From Monosporascus cannonballus (lineage: Eukaryota; Ascomycota; Sordariomycetes; Xylariales): a stretch of 64,000 bases of DNA. Positions 44,307-56,771 of the stretch are shown in pieces. The number at the start of each line of letters is the position of its first letter. Position 1 is the stretch's first letter. Made by a program: the position numbers and the translations under genes. The notes under the pieces are model-generated. The model did not search any database. It saw nothing but the letters and a program-made list of their open reading frames with translations, and was not told the DNA's origin. The stretch covers positions 1-64,000 of the forward strand of contig QJNS01000344.1 in the NCBI GenBank assembly GCA_004154925.1. Direction: 5' to 3'.

Positions 44307-46157
44307 GTTCTGTGCGTAGCTGCACCCGGCTAAGGCCGGCGGTGTTTTCTTTTAGGGGCAGGCCGCTTTTTCTAGCTTTCTTTGAGCTTTGGGAGGTGCG
44401 AGGGCGATGTAAGATGAGAGAGGGGGAAAACAAAACGGGGAAATTGAGAAATGCGTGTACGTGCGTATGCCTCTTAGCGTATGTGTATGTGTATGATCGG
44501 GAGTGAGGAGAACGCCGGCGCTTACTTACCCACGGCGAAGAATCGAGTAGCATTACCTATGTAGGCAGCGATGCTCTTGTACCCCCTCAGCCTGCCCGGG
44601 CAGTTTCGTAACTAGGGCGAACCCATGAAGTGTCCAAACAGCCATATGTACGTACGCATATATAACGTCGAAAGGGAAACGGAGGACGATATCCCCTAGC
44701 TAGTCGAAGCGACCTATGTCTCGGGCAAGACTCCGATCGACTATCGATATCCCACGCCCTCCATTGTATCCGCACGCACGCACCGTCTCTGTTCGGACTT
44801 CCAGGCCACCCATTTATTCATTACCAAACCCGCACGTATATCTCGCAGCATGGCAGGCAGGCGCTTGCTTAGTGGAGGACTTCGTCGTCGGGCGAGCTGG
44901 GTACCTAGGTAGGTAGGCAGGCGGGCAGATAAAAGGGGGGGGGGGGTTTGACTCTATATATTCCACTACTTTACTTGTTCACGGCTTAGTCGGCGCAATA
45001 ATATCTCTAGTTAGGTGCCTACGCACGCACGCCTTCACTTCACTTCACCTCTACGCCCACCTCCTTACCGCGCTGGCTGGCTGGCAGGTAGGTAGGTAGG
45101 TACGTGGGGAGGTATCATATCGTTATCATCTTATGACTCGTTCCGGACCGTACAGTACGTCCACACTTCCCGGAAGCGTCCCATCCACGGCCGTCGTCGA
45201 GGCCTCGCGCACCCAGTTTCTAGGCAATCTAAACGCTCCGGGAGGGGTCCCCGACATTATCATCCCGGGTGGGTCCGTCGATACGGCAGCCCACTGAAAT
45301 TGCCAATCGGTCATGTCTACCAGTACATAGGTCCCTCCGGCCGGGCGGAGGAGTAGGTATCGGACTAAGCTGAGCAAGCCTGCCTAGGTTTCGTCTCATG
45401 CGTAGGTACATACGTACGTCCTTAAGTCCCCGTAATCTCTTCCAAGTAGATGGCGAATCACTGCAGTATACAGCAGTAGCAGTAGCAGTAGCAGTAGCGG
45501 CACGGACAAAACACACACACACACACACACACGAGAAACAAAAGGAGGTATGGGCTAAGGTTCCCCCCCTTTACGTTAAGGCATCTTCTTCGAACGGACC
45601 GGTTCGGTGCCGGATGGTATCATTTGCAACGACTACGACAACAACAGAAGTTCCAGTCCCTCCTTGCCTAAGGTAGTGCCCTCCCGCCCCTTTCCTACCT
45701 AGCTTTCTTCGGGCGCCTAGTTCAGTTGTCCCCCTACCGGCTCCTACTCCTACTCCTGCCCCTCGTAAAACCGCAAAGATATTTCAAACAAAAGCAAAGA
45801 TGGTGTAGCGTGGTGTAAGTGCCGATCCCGTCCAGGCTCTCTCTCTGTAATGTTGGCGTTCAATCATTTCGTTGTGTGTGGTCACGCATGGCCGGCGTGG
45901 CTCGCTCTCTCTATCTACGTAGGCAGACCTGCCCTTTCGTCTTGATGCGCTTCGGGTCAGTCGGCTTCTCATAGGCAAGATAGAAAAAGACCGGGCTTCG
46001 GGGTCTTGCTTCTGGCTTATAGAACCGCGAGCTGAGTCTCTTGCTCTCTTAACCCTTGCACCCGGTCCCGGCCCTAGCTTGGTCTTCGAATCCTTCCCTG
46101 CGGCCGTTCGCTCTGCTCTGGCTAAACTTCTGGCCCCCACCCACTCACTTAAACACT
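44307..46157. other. Convergent intergenic region, simple repeats only
   Basis: 1.85 kb between SDH5 (plus) and DSN1 (minus). A G-run lies at 44936-44946. (CAGTAG)4 is at 45474-45497 and (AC)11 at 45511-45532. Several TAGGTAGG runs occur near 44.9 and 45.1 kb. No supported gene. Confidence 0.5.
45474..45532. repeat. CAGTAG and AC microsatellites
   Basis: Four CAGTAG units, then after a short spacer eleven AC units. Confidence 0.9.
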
Positions 46158-47955
46158 TCACCCGCCGCCCTCGGGCAATATCCTCCCCAAGCTCCTGAGG
46201 ACCTCCATGACCGGCATGTGCGCGGTGCCGGCGGCCTCCTTCTCCTTCTGTTCGCGGGTCCGCAGGCGCGCGGCGCTGAACGCCAGAACTTGATCGGCCT
46301 GGCGGCCCGCGGCCGCCACGCGCCGCTCGGCCTTGTGCACGCCGTCGGCGAGGCGGTCGACCCGGAACTCGAGCCGCGCCCGGAGCGCCCGCACCCGGTC
46401 GCGCGTCCGCCGCTCTAGTAGTGATAGCGCACCGGTCGACTCCGTGAGCGACGAGAGCATCTCCGCCTCGTCCGGGTCGAGCAGCGACGCGTCTGGTATC
46501 GGTAGTCGCTGCTGTTGCTGCTGCTGCTGCTGTTGTGTCGAGGAGCTCGTTTCGGGAGTGGTGGACGGAGCGGGAGGAGGGGAAGGGAAGAGTGGTGGTA
46601 GTTCTGGCGGTAGATGCTTTTTTAACGATTGCCATGTTTTCTTCTCCTCTTTTAACCTGTAATGATGCGCATCAGTAAACCGCGACAGTACAATACGCCT
46701 GGTCCAGGGATTGCTAACCGTTTTATCCTCTCCTCTAATTGCACGATCTTCTCGTCGTGCTCTACATTCCGCGGATTCGGCTTGACTATCGCCGGCGGTC
46801 TCGGGACGTCCTCGCGCGCGAACCAATCCGAGAATTCCGACTTCGAAGAGAAATCCTTCAGCAGCTGGTCCTGGATCGCTCGGGCTGCCAAGCGCTATAG
46901 TTAGCAATCACAGGTTCTTGCTGGAAAGGGGCACGTCTGTCTCCGGGTTGAGGCCGGGGGAGGGGGGGGAAATCATTCTTACCCCCTAGAACCGCATTAG
47001 AGTTTAGAGAGCCCAGCCTCGGCTTCTGCGCTAACGCCCGCTCTCCGCACCACGTCAGTAGCTGCTTCATCCGCCGCGGCTCGCTGGGTCCGTCCGCCTC
47101 GATGTGCTTGTAGAATTCTGCCGGGTCGACCTCGCGGTGCGGTATGGCGCTGTGGCCGTTGTCGATGAGCGAGCTTGCCCTCCTCCCGCGCATCCCTAAA
47201 CTACTTCGTCGCCCGCCCGTCTTGCGCCGCATCTCCTTATTGCGGTTTATTATGGGCGTGTCGCTGAACGGGAGCGCAATTTTCTTAGAATTCGAGGCGT
47301 TGTCTGCCCCTCGCACCTTATCCACGTCCATCGGTGTCGATTGTGCCGCCTCCGCCTCCGCCTCCGCTTCCGCCTCTACCGGAGCTTCATCTACGTGATT
47401 GCGCGTTGACTCGCCATTGGTGACTCTCGATTGCTTCTTCGCTGCCGTCGCCGCCTTCTCTACCTTCTCCGCCTTCTCCGCCTTCTCTGGTGACGCCCGC
47501 GCTCTCCGCCGCGTCGTCCGTTGGGGCGGCGGTGGCGGAGGAGGGACGGGCTCATCTTGAACCGCTAACTGACTCGACCTCCGCTTCGAAGTTCTCCGTG
47601 GGGGGGCTGGCTGCGGCTGCGCTGCTTCGCGATCCTTATTCTGCTTTGACCTTGTTTTCCTGGCTGCTGGTGCCGGTGCGGGACTTGGCGTCGGCTCGTC
47701 CTCTGGTATGGGTTCCGGTTGTGCCGTCTTTATCCTCTTGGATCCTCGCGTAAAGTGAAAGTCGCCATCGTTATCCTCGTATGCTGCACAGAAACACGTA
47801 AACCGTCAGCGAAAACTCTACCAGGACATATTCCCCCCCCCCTCCCTCCAAGAAAGAGGGCCTTCCCTCCCCACAGCCCCTCTCAACTGCGCGACCCCGG
47901 TTGACCTACCGGCAAGACGCTCGCTTCGTCGACGCTTGGGCTGGTTGTTGCTCAT
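46158..47955 (-). CDS. DSN1: Kinetochore MIND/Mis12-complex subunit Dsn1 (Mis13)
   Basis: Exons 47955-47910, 47783-46983, 46884-46719 and 46656-46158 join in phase to about 503 residues. The N-terminal half is basic and disordered: KRRRSERLA, FHFTRGSKRIK, Lys/Glu-rich repeats, and an EAEAEAEAEAA run. The diagnostic block follows: GRRSSLGMRGRRASSLIDNG, then HREVDPAEFYKHI and EPRRMKQLLTWCGERAL. Next come helical segments (IQDQLLKDFSSKSEFSDWF; LEERIKRLKEEKKTWQSLKK). A nine-residue polyglutamine lies in a Pro/Ser linker, and the C-terminal coiled coil ends PVMEVLRSLGRILPEGGG. Family role: Dsn1 bridges inner kinetochore (CENP-C/Mif2) and outer Ndc80 complex; the RRxS sites in GRRASSLID match the Aurora B-regulated region. 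The start MSNNQPKRRR is chosen; in-frame Mets at 48000 and 48189 exist upstream. Confidence 0.88.
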
Positions 47956-49446
47956 GCTCAGTACTTGTAGCGGCTGACGAGTCTGCACGAGAGTAGTCAT
48001 GGACGCTGAATTTGGTCGCGCATGAATGTGAAATTGGTGTTTTTGTCGGGAAAATGATATAACTACTCTGTGTTTATTTCGGCTCGGAGGGGGCTGTAAG
48101 GTAGCGGGTCTCTCCAAGACGGGGCGAGGTCGTGATGCACCACCGCGCGAACAAAAACGTCCAACCGCAAGGAATTGAAAGCGCGTCAATCGGGGGCGTC
48201 GGTCGGTGACTTCGAATATACTCAGACAGTGGTTCTCCTATCGCACATTCGCATTGCCTTTTTCTCGTGGGGAATTATTGATGCTGATGTTCCTCGTTTT
48301 TAAGGCGGCGTCGGAATCCGTTAGGCTAGAAGGGGTCATGGTTCATGATGCTGCTACGTGAGGCGCGAAATACACTTTCCCTCTGTTTACATTGCGAAGT
48401 ACCTGCGTCGAAAGGGCCCACCTGCCGCACCGAGGCCAAATACGCACGGGCCACTTGCGAAGTACATCATCACCACCACCACCACCACCACCACCATCAT
48501 CGGATATCCAACCCCCCACCGCCAATACAATAGTAGCATCATCCGTTTTTAATACTTGCCCGCCGATGCACCCAAACTAAGGTGCGTGCCAAACATACGT
48601 GGATCCCCCACCATACTATCGGGGAGGCAATAGCAAGTCCCGTCTAGAATAATTTGCCATAGGTGGTGCACTAGAGCACCAATTTCTTTCCTAGTTCCAG
48701 GAATGAAAATGATAAAAGTGGTCGCACAATGATCACCCATCACAGAGAACTCTGTATAATTATCACGAAAAGCCCCAGAGTGCTTTAAACGTCAGTTTAA
48801 TTAAACGCGTTTCTAATCTTACCATGTTCGACGTCTGCTGCCATGTGAAGCCGGTAGCGAGCCGTGTACGAGCTACCTAGTATAACCTGTAAAAATAAGA
48901 TCGCAACCGGTCAATGTATACTCGTCTCTTCACGGCCTCCATCAACCTCAACGCCATCGAACAAAATGCCACTAAATGTCAACCATCCCCCCAACACCTG
49001 TTTTGATGTATGGCCGGCCAGTTACGTACAATGAGGATAGGTAGCATTATGGACGCCGTCGGTGCCGTCCAATCATGTACTCGCCTCCCTATATGCGGCA
49101 ATATGTCGCTGTATCGCAAAGACCTGAACTCCAGTCCCCCTGTCGAGGTCCCTTAATGCTGATGTTAATACAAAGGTCGGACCGAAGAAACGTACAACAC
49201 CCGCCGGGATGTTTTTGAAGCCGGAGCTGCCACAACGAGAACTGAGTCTAGTGAACTCATAACCCTTTTTTTCCCCCTTATTCCGGTGAGAAGTGGCGTT
49301 GTCGCGGTGCCAACTGACCACGGAGGGACCTGACTGTTGACGGAAGAAAGGCATTTACCATCCGTAATCCATCTATGTCGTCATTGTCCGATCGTGGTCT
49401 CTGGACTATCGCCCAAAGTCATCTCGGAGGGGAAGCCGCCTTCATC
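47956..49446. other. Intergenic region between DSN1 and ATF1
   Basis: 1.5 kb: promoter side of DSN1, then the 3' flank of ATF1. Contains an (ACC)n repeat at 48471-48496. No coding exon was recognised. Confidence 0.5.
48471..48496. repeat. ACC trinucleotide repeat
   Basis: About eight ACC units followed by ATCATC. Confidence 0.85.
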
Positions 49447-51062
49447 CTATGAGAAGCGTCTTTGCACCCCCTGGCCCGGGCCCGCCATCACAGGCTGGTT
49501 AGGTATGCCTGCCGCCATTCCATAAGGGTTAATCTGAGGGTTATAGGTCTCCATGGCCTGTTGCATGAAAGCTCCGTGCAGGCCTTGCTGCTGCGTAACC
49601 GGACAGTCCTTGTGGGCAAGGAGGAGCGTCTTCAGGTTGACGACTTCTTCCCTGAGCTGCGAGATCTGCGCCGTTAAAGCGTCATTCTCGCTGCTAAACA
49701 TCTCCACCTTATTTTGAAGATTGGCGAGCCACTGCTTTTTACGCTGTCGGCATTTTAAAGCAGCCACCCTGAGAAGGAGTCAGCAAACGTCGGGGTATGT
49801 CCGGTAGCAGTAAAAAGATAATACCTGTTTCTTTCAAGGAAATTCTTCCGTTTCTCCTCGTCAGTCATCTTAGACTTAGATGAGTGTTGTTGGTCGTTAT
49901 TGTTATTATCACCATGCTTCTCTCCGTCCTCGTCGTCTTCTGAAGTGTGCTCATCCGAGCCGTTAACGGATATCGACGTCCTGGTCTTTTTGTTGGCAGG
50001 TTGCTTTGCGGGAGCGTCCTCGGCCTTCCGCCTTCCGTTCGTAGTACCCGTAGATCCGCCACCTCGCTTACCCCTCCCCCTCGTGTTCGGCTTAGCCGGT
50101 TCGCTCTCCTCCGAAACACCGCTGCGAGCCTCGCTGACCCCCCGTGCCGTGGTGTCAGCTGGTGCTACCACAACATTGCCATTGCCGTTCATGTGGGGCG
50201 ACGTGCCGGCTTGGCTTGTGGGCGCCACAGGAGGCGCAGGAGAGGGGTGAGCGTGAACCGGCCCGTCGCCACCGACAGGATACTGGGTCTGGGCACCGCT
50301 CCGGGTTTGAGCCCCTTGAGCCAGCATGAAGAGCCCGTTGGCAGCGTCGTTGTCGTGGGGGTCAAAGGCCGGCTTCGTTTCAGTCTTAACGGCAACGCCG
50401 CTGCTATCTTGAGGTTGCGACGTCGGCGCCGGCGGGTTCGCCGAATTTTCGCGGTTTGCCTTGGCCGCAGCTGCGCTCATGGCCGTTCGGTGGAAATCAA
50501 GAGTACTTGGCGTCGCGGTGCCGCTGGCTAGCTGCGCGAATATGGCCTGGGTGTTGGGACTTGGGGCAGGGAACATGGAGCCACTTCCGCCCGGTGTTAA
50601 GCCCGTCCGGAGTGAACTCTCGTTCGGCGTAAAGCCACTACGCAATGTATGTGACGTATCACCGAAATAATCATTCGCCGGGCCAGACAGCATAGCTGGG
50701 CTTAGAGGTCCAGTCCTAAGGGAGCCACCTCCCCAGTTGAATGGCGTGCTTCCGTTTCCGGGCAGCAGCGACGAAGGCGATGTGAGAGCAGCCACGCTAG
50801 GCAACTTGGTACCCCCAGGGGTTTCGACCGTACCTCCCGTACCAAAAGACTGTTCAAACGGGTTCGGCTCCAGGCTTAGCTGGCTAGAAAAGTAATCGTC
50901 ACCTGGCTTGGGCGGTGGTGCTAAAGGTTGGCCCGGTTCAACATTCGACTTTGGTTCGGCCTTGACGTCGTTCCCCTTCTTGTCGCCGTTGGCATGTTCT
51001 GAATGTGTCGAACGACACGGTCAGCGACGGTGTTCATCATGGTTGGACGACGACGACGACGA

Positions 51063-51145
<83 letters not shown>

Positions 51146-51368
51146 ATGATCAATCAACCCGACCACCCATGCGTGCATGCATGCATGCATGCTATCATCC
51201 TCTTCTTTCATTGCTATATTCAGTTCAGGAGATGGACCGGGGCCAACAACAAAGAATCATACTCGATCAACAATGATGCGGCCCGACGCAACAACGCACG
51301 GGTAACAAATCAACACAAGACTTACCTGGCGATGGGTTATCTGATGGCTTGGACTCCGAAGGTGCCAT
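49447..51368 (-). CDS. ATF1: Atf1/CREB-type bZIP transcription factor
   Basis: Exons 51368-51326, 50998-49825 and 49768-49447 give about 512 residues. The first exon codes 14 residues (MAPSESKPSDNPSP). The activation region has SLEPNPFEQSFG, TKLPSVAALTSPSSLLPG and FNWGGGSLRTGPLSPAML, matching the conserved N-terminal domains of fungal Atf1/Aft1, with many SP/TP sites for the stress MAP kinase. The bZIP basic region reads KRKNFLERNRVAALKCRQRK with a leucine zipper after it. A phase-2 intron splits the Arg between ERN and VAAL. Family role: nuclear effector of the Sty1/Hog1 pathway that binds CRE-like sites and controls osmotic, oxidative and developmental genes. Odd: the 327-bp first intron contains a long AACAGC hexanucleotide repeat and a GCATGC palindromic run. 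Confidence 0.93.
51063..51145. repeat. AACAGC hexanucleotide repeat in ATF1 intron 1
   Basis: About fourteen near-perfect tandem units preceded by a short GAC run. On the coding strand of ATF1 it reads as GCTGTT repeats. Confidence 0.92.
51172..51192. repeat. GCATGC palindromic run
   Basis: Overlapping self-complementary TGCATGCA units inside ATF1 intron 1, able to form a short hairpin. Confidence 0.8.
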
Positions 51369-53720
51369 GATGATGACGAAGGTGACGAAGTTGGTTTTAT
51401 TGCGTATACGGTTTTTGGGAAGGAATATGATGTAACGATGGCCGACCGGCGGTGGGCGGGCTTCGTCTTACTCGCCCTCAAGGAGGCAGTCTGCAGAGGG
51501 AATGCAAACTACCTCTAGGAAAAGAGTATATTACAGCGGTCGCCCTGGCCCCTGTGGCGATTTGGAACGTATTGGTGATGATGGGATGGGCAATGAATGT
51601 ATTATTGCGTAGTGGGTGTGCTGTCGCTCTGTGTGTCGCCCTTATTCTTTTCGCGGTTTCGCGCGAGTCGTAATGATGCGGTGGTTGCGGAAATAGAGTG
51701 GTGAGTTGTTGCGATGAGGTCATGAGGGAAGAAGTGACATAAGGGTTGGTTTTTTGGTTTTTGGCAGAAAATGGCACACAGCAGGAGCCAGAAAACCCCC
51801 CCGGGGAACAGGACCAACAGCCAGCGAGTCCGACCCAATGGCTTTGAATTGCTTTTTTTTGGCTACTTTCACGCCTTTGGGGCGGGCTTGGGACTTCGGG
51901 TGGGTAGGACCATTCTTTCTCAGGCGGATAACCCTGTTCCCTCGGATCTCATTGATCAATCTTCGCACGCCAAGGCAGGTGAAAGACACTAAAGATGAGG
52001 GTGGAGCCAGGGCAGGGGATGCGGAGCATTGTACGCATACAGTGTGCAAGCTCTCAAAGCTTCAAGTTGACTAACGGGTGCAAGCAGTCGATCCATCAAT
52101 CAGCACTACCGTACCTACTCTCTCTTCCTTTGGTGATTCTCTCTCGGCTGCCGGGAAACCCACCTACTGTGCCTACCTACTACCCACACACACTATTGTG
52201 TCTTTTCTGTACTCGATCCCATATGGATATCCAGGTGTGTATGCTGCTTCACCATTTAGCGATGAAAGTCGAATACCAGCGTAAGATCCTCTGGCTGTCA
52301 AATGAAAGTCTACGGTGAACTAGGTATGTGCTTCGTACAAAAGTATGTTACGTATATGTTCCCTCATTCGGTCGACTTACATATCCGTCCTCTCCACCTG
52401 GCACCAATCACAGTCTCGTATTTGGCGTCATGATGTGATCGATGGTTCGCATCGGGCAAGAGTTTATTGTGTATACAGTATTAGATGTCTACTGGTAGTA
52501 GTACTTTGTACCTAATGTCCATCGGATACAGCTGCGAACAGAGATAATGGACTTGTTACGAAGTACTTCATGCCCACGAGTTAATTTTAAACCTAAAGCC
52601 ATAATAGTCCGTTGAGTTTAAAGAAAAAGACAGAGAGAGGGGCGGAGAGTCCCTTCTCTTCATCAGTGCTATATACACGTAACGCTATTGGAACTTACGT
52701 TAGGTTATCTCTCTAGGCTGGAGGCCGGATCTCATGCGAGGAGTTGAAGTGACAACAGGCTACGGCCACAGAGCCTCCTCTGCTGTCCCTGACAGGTCGC
52801 AGCTCTCGAATGCTCGACCGGAACAACTCAGTCAAAAGTCTGGCCAAGTCTGTGGGTACGGGTATATAGCTGTCTGGCTATATTCCCATACGGATGCATC
52901 CCAAACATCAACGGTTTAAGTGGCGCTAGTTGGAAAGCGGCAGGAGATCCGCTCCATTCATACAAGCGAAAGTGGCAGGATGGATACTTACCGTTTGAAG
53001 TTTGGAGCTGCTGTCTCTGTCGAATCAGAACCTCGCCATCTTCCTTGCCTACAAAGAGCTCTCCATCCTTGTCTATTACGCCACTGCCGTCTTCTGAACA
53101 CTAATCAGATAGTCGCGTCCCAGCGTCTTACGACAAATTGGAAAAGCGCACGATCATCATCAACAATGACAGAGCAGCATGACGGTGTCGCTCGACACCT
53201 AGAAAATACCCAATATCTTCCCTAACTCTCCCCCCCCCCTTTATTTAACGGCAAATTCTCTCCAGTTATCTCATTCGGTGCTACATGCCTACTCGGAATC
53301 TACGGTTCGATAGGGACTTCGTAATTCAGCGCTTGGCCTCATAATTTCAGGAGGGAAATAGTGGGCCGCCAGGACTCTAATTGGAAATTGTTATGGGTTA
53401 CGTCATTCTCTACCCCAGACAGCAAAACAATGTCGTCCCACCGTGCGATTCGTTGCTTTGGCAAACTGTATCTGCCAAACATAACCAGCTGGCTCCAAGC
53501 CCCCTCCCAAGCCCTCCCCCAGATCGCCGATGACATCGCGACAGGATCGCAAGGGCAAGTCGCGATGTCTCAATCCATTTCCTGCTGGAACATAATGCTA
53601 AGACGATGATCACCCTCGTCTACAGTAGAGATCTGTCGCGGACTCGTGGGGGGCTTCCTTTTCTCCTGCTATGCCCCGATTATCTAGATTTTAAGATTTC
53701 CCTAACCCTCGTCTGCCGTC
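51369..53720. other. Gene-free stretch upstream of ATF1
   Basis: 2.35 kb. The first few hundred bases should be the ATF1 promoter. Open frames on both strands show no domain, and no splice-linked exon chain was found. Confidence 0.4.
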
Positions 53721-54095
53721 TTGGTGATTCAATGCCAAAGTAGCCAGCGCTGGGGCCGCACCTGGGCGTTGCGGACCCTGCTGGCGCTGTTTATTCGCGT
53801 ACTGCCTGTTCCCCCAATGACGCATGCGTTGCTGCTTTTCCCCGCTGGAGGCTCCCGAAAGTGGCGCTCTTGGCTTTTGGAGGTCTGTTTAAGCATTTGC
53901 ACGATGACTGATTTAGGAATGCCGGCCTGGTGGACTGAGAGCCGCTCTGGATACTCTCATATACGGTTTGGTAAAAGAGCATATTTTCACCTGGATGAAG
54001 GTACTTTCACCTACGAAGAACCCGCGATAGGGCTTACGTACAGGGACTTCATCGAGATGAGGCTGCCGCGGGTGAAGTTTAGCCCCGAGGGTTGA
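53721..54095 (+). CDS. Unidentified short ORF, possible gene remnant
   Basis: 124 codons. The C-terminal two-thirds looks protein-like: MPAWWTESRSGYSHIRFGKR, AYFHLDEGTFTYEEPAIGLT, YRDFIEMRLPRVKFSPEG. The N-terminal third does not. No family is recognised, no signal peptide is seen, and no neighbouring exon is clear. It may be the terminal exon of a decayed gene or a chance frame. Confidence 0.2.
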   Translation: MVIQCQSSQRWGRTWALRTLLALFIRVLPVPPMTHALLLFPAGGSRKWRSWLLEVCLSICTMTDLGMPAWWTESRSGYSHIRFGKRAYFHLDEGTFTYEEPAIGLTYRDFIEMRLPRVKFSPEG

Positions 54096-55479
54096 GAATT
54101 AATAAGAAACCCGAAAAAGACAGGTCGTAGAGGAGTGTGTAATTTCGAAATTAAGAGGAGAGCCAATCAGGGGATATCTTCAATGAAAGTCACCCCCCCT
54201 CTCCTCCCCGACCTGACGCCATAATTCATCGGCCTCGCCAGCCATGCGGCTAACGTTTGAGTGAGTAGACAAGAACGCGAGCGGCTTCTGGGTACCTAAC
54301 ATCAACAGGGCACATTCAGCAAGTGCCCTCCGCTGAGATGTGAACGGTTAGCGGTTGCTGGTGGTTATCTATTCTAAGTTGGAGTAGGTATATGGCAACA
54401 ACGGCAAATCAGCCGAGGCTCAATTCCGAAAGGTCCTCCTAAGCGATTTCAATGTGATAGTGACGAGTCCGGAATATTCGTCTTCGGGAAAGCAATTACC
54501 ATGAGCAAACAATTATTCAATCGCTCAGAAGTGCAATAATCCCGCATTATAAACAGCTCTCAAATGCACACTTTAGCCGCATGAAATAATGTGTCCTCAT
54601 ATTATTATTTACCAGGGTCTCTATAGCAGCCTCTGGCCATTCGCAGCCGTGCCTGAGCGCTGCAGGTTGGATAGATATAATCCGGCCTGAGTGATATGCA
54701 AAGTTGCGCCTACCTACCTAGGTATGCAATAACAAGATGCACGATATCTCCCAACGTCGGCTCATTACAATCCTCACCGAGACGGTGAAAGTTGACCGAC
54801 CGCGAGGGTTAGGGCCGGGAAATGCGCGATACCACCATAGGCCTACTCCTCATCATTTAGGGCTGTGGAAAACCTGTTCTTATTCTGCTTCCTCGACTGG
54901 GAGATATGGAAATGGTAGAATCCAATGCTAGGATTCGCAACGCCCCCTCGAATTAACAGCATCGCGTATCGTGCTAGTTAATCGCTTGTATCTTCTAGGT
55001 GGCTACTGACGTCTTGGGGCCCTCTAGCGGATACAATACTCGCACGCAGTCCGTTCCTTCAGCATCCACAATTCATAATGCTTCAGGTTATTGAGATGGC
55101 GGTGACGGATTGGCGCGTGGCGACTAGAAACTTGGTGGCTTATCATCCCGAACCATGCGCGGACATGTGCGCATCTCGATGCGATAGTGAGGCGCGGACG
55201 CCGTTCCGACGATCGCATGCGGTAGCGTCCGCCAACCGCGACCAACTGGATTCCCCACTGAGGGGCGGCCACGCTTTACGCTCCTCTCTCCAGTTACTTT
55301 CTTCATCCGCCAGAGACCCTACTGGTTCCTCCCCAGCACGGTACATCCGCGCACGCCATCTCGATGTCCGTTTCGGCGTGCCTAACGACCGGGCCCTTCG
55401 GTTGGGCGTGATCCACATGTCGGCAATGGACGCGATGCCAACCTTGGCCGCTTCGGGGGTGGGGTTCTCGGTTTGGAAA
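54096..55479. other. Gene-free stretch
   Basis: No recognisable exon. The plus frame at 55078-55644 and the minus frames near 55.1-55.4 kb lack motifs. The expected haem-binding end of the neighbouring P450 remnant could not be found here. Confidence 0.4.
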
Positions 55480-56771
55480 ATGGATTGTCGCCATGCTCAC
55501 TTACCCGATGGCAGAGTCGCATGGGTACCTGCACACATGCGGCGTAATCCGGGCAATGCTCCAGGACCTCCTCGTACTGCGGCCTGGCCGAGAGCTTCTT
55601 CTCCCAGGTCGCGGCGTCGATCTCGGCCATCATTTTTTTCGTAGACAGCGCAGTCAGCTAAGACGTTCTGCATGAGAGCTTGGAAGGCCCTCGCCGTCGT
55701 ATCCGACCCCGCAATGAGAATGAGTAGGACCTCCGCTTTGATGTATTCGAGATCCAGCGGCTTGCTGTCTTCATCCCGCGCCTCGATGAACCTAGACCGG
55801 TGGGCATCAGTCGGATCCGGTCACGCGTCTGGTTGTTTTTGCCGCCAACTCACGTCTGCAGGAAGTCGACCTGCCCGTCCGTCGTGCCGGCCTCAATGTC
55901 CTTGTACCGCTGCGCGACCAGCTGATCTGGAGCCGCACCAGTACGCCGATGCCCGAGCCCTACTCGGAGCTGGCTACCAGGTACTTCTCACCAACCCACG
56001 TGCTCTTGATCCAGTTAGTAAAAGGGCAAAGGCGCGCCATGACGCCAAACCGCACGAGCCCGTCGGAAACCCCCCGATGAGCCCGTTCACGTCCCTGTCC
56101 TGCTCGACGAGGCTGAAGGGGGCACCGAAGTCGACCTAGGACACGACGTCGTACGCCACATAGACGGCCCAGGGGGCGGAGTCGAAGCGCTCGCCCGTCA
56201 CTGCGAACCGTTCATCGAGCTCCGCGAGCCATCGGGTGATGGTCTCGCCGACCAGCGGCTCCATCCGCTTGATGTTGGAGAAACTGTAAGGCGCCGCCGC
56301 GATTCTTTCTGTAGCGCGCGTGCGCTCGGTGGTCCTGCGTGTTGAAGATGCTCTCTGTCTTGCCGGAGCTGCCGGCGATGTAGTGCTTCGACTTGTCCGC
56401 GAAGCGGTGGTAAATCACGGGGATTTTCGTCGCGTCGCTAACCGACAGCATCGTGGGGGTGATTCGTACGACGGTTCCTCTGACGGGATAACTTAGCCAG
56501 CCGGCTCCTGGAAGCAGCGCACAGTCACCACCCAAGGGTAGACGGCGGCGACACCTACCATGTTTCCCGTGTAGCACCTGGACGACCTCGCATCTGTCTC
56601 CCTTGACGTTGTGGTAAAGTCAACCAAAGCCGGGTGACACTTGCCTTAGAAGGGGCCGCGGAATGCGGAGAGCGGGTGGAAGGAACGGTACTATACGATC
56701 TGCCATAGCACTTTCCAAAGCACGTACGCGAGGCTGGTGGCCAAGAAGGTAATTGGGCTGAGCCAGGCCAT
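55480..56771 (-). pseudogene. Cytochrome P450 pseudogene, pisatin-demethylase-like
   Basis: Reading down the minus strand from the ATG at 56771: a membrane anchor (MAWLSPITFLATSLAYVLWK) is cut by TAG at 56691-56693. Then come YRSFHPLSAFRGPF, VVRITPTMLSVSDATKIPVI, YHRFADKSKHYIAG, QDHRAHARYRK, a frame change into APYSFSNIKRMEPLVGETIT, RWLAELDERFAVTGERF, a second TAG after VAYDVVS, VDFGAPFSLVEQDRDVNG, TDGQVDFLQ, FIEARDEDSKPLDLEYIKAE, and VLLILIAGSDTTARAFQALM (the I-helix AGxDTT oxygen-activation motif). A poly-A slip (55628-55640) shifts into MMAEIDAATWEKKL and YEEVLEHCPDYAACV. The K-helix ExxR is altered (VPMRLC) and no haem-cysteine loop follows. Known members are microsomal monooxygenases in secondary metabolism or phytoalexin detoxification. 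Several independent lesions make this clearly inactive. Confidence 0.85.

Noticed and set aside
50908..51370. Poly-Asn/Ser, poly-Thr/Ala and poly-Cys frames across the AACAGC repeat
   Set aside because: The repeat lies in an intron of ATF1 with good splice sites. The frames are repeat artefacts.
55078..55644. 188-codon plus frame beside the P450 remnant
   Set aside because: Partly antisense to recognisable P450 pieces and without motifs of its own.
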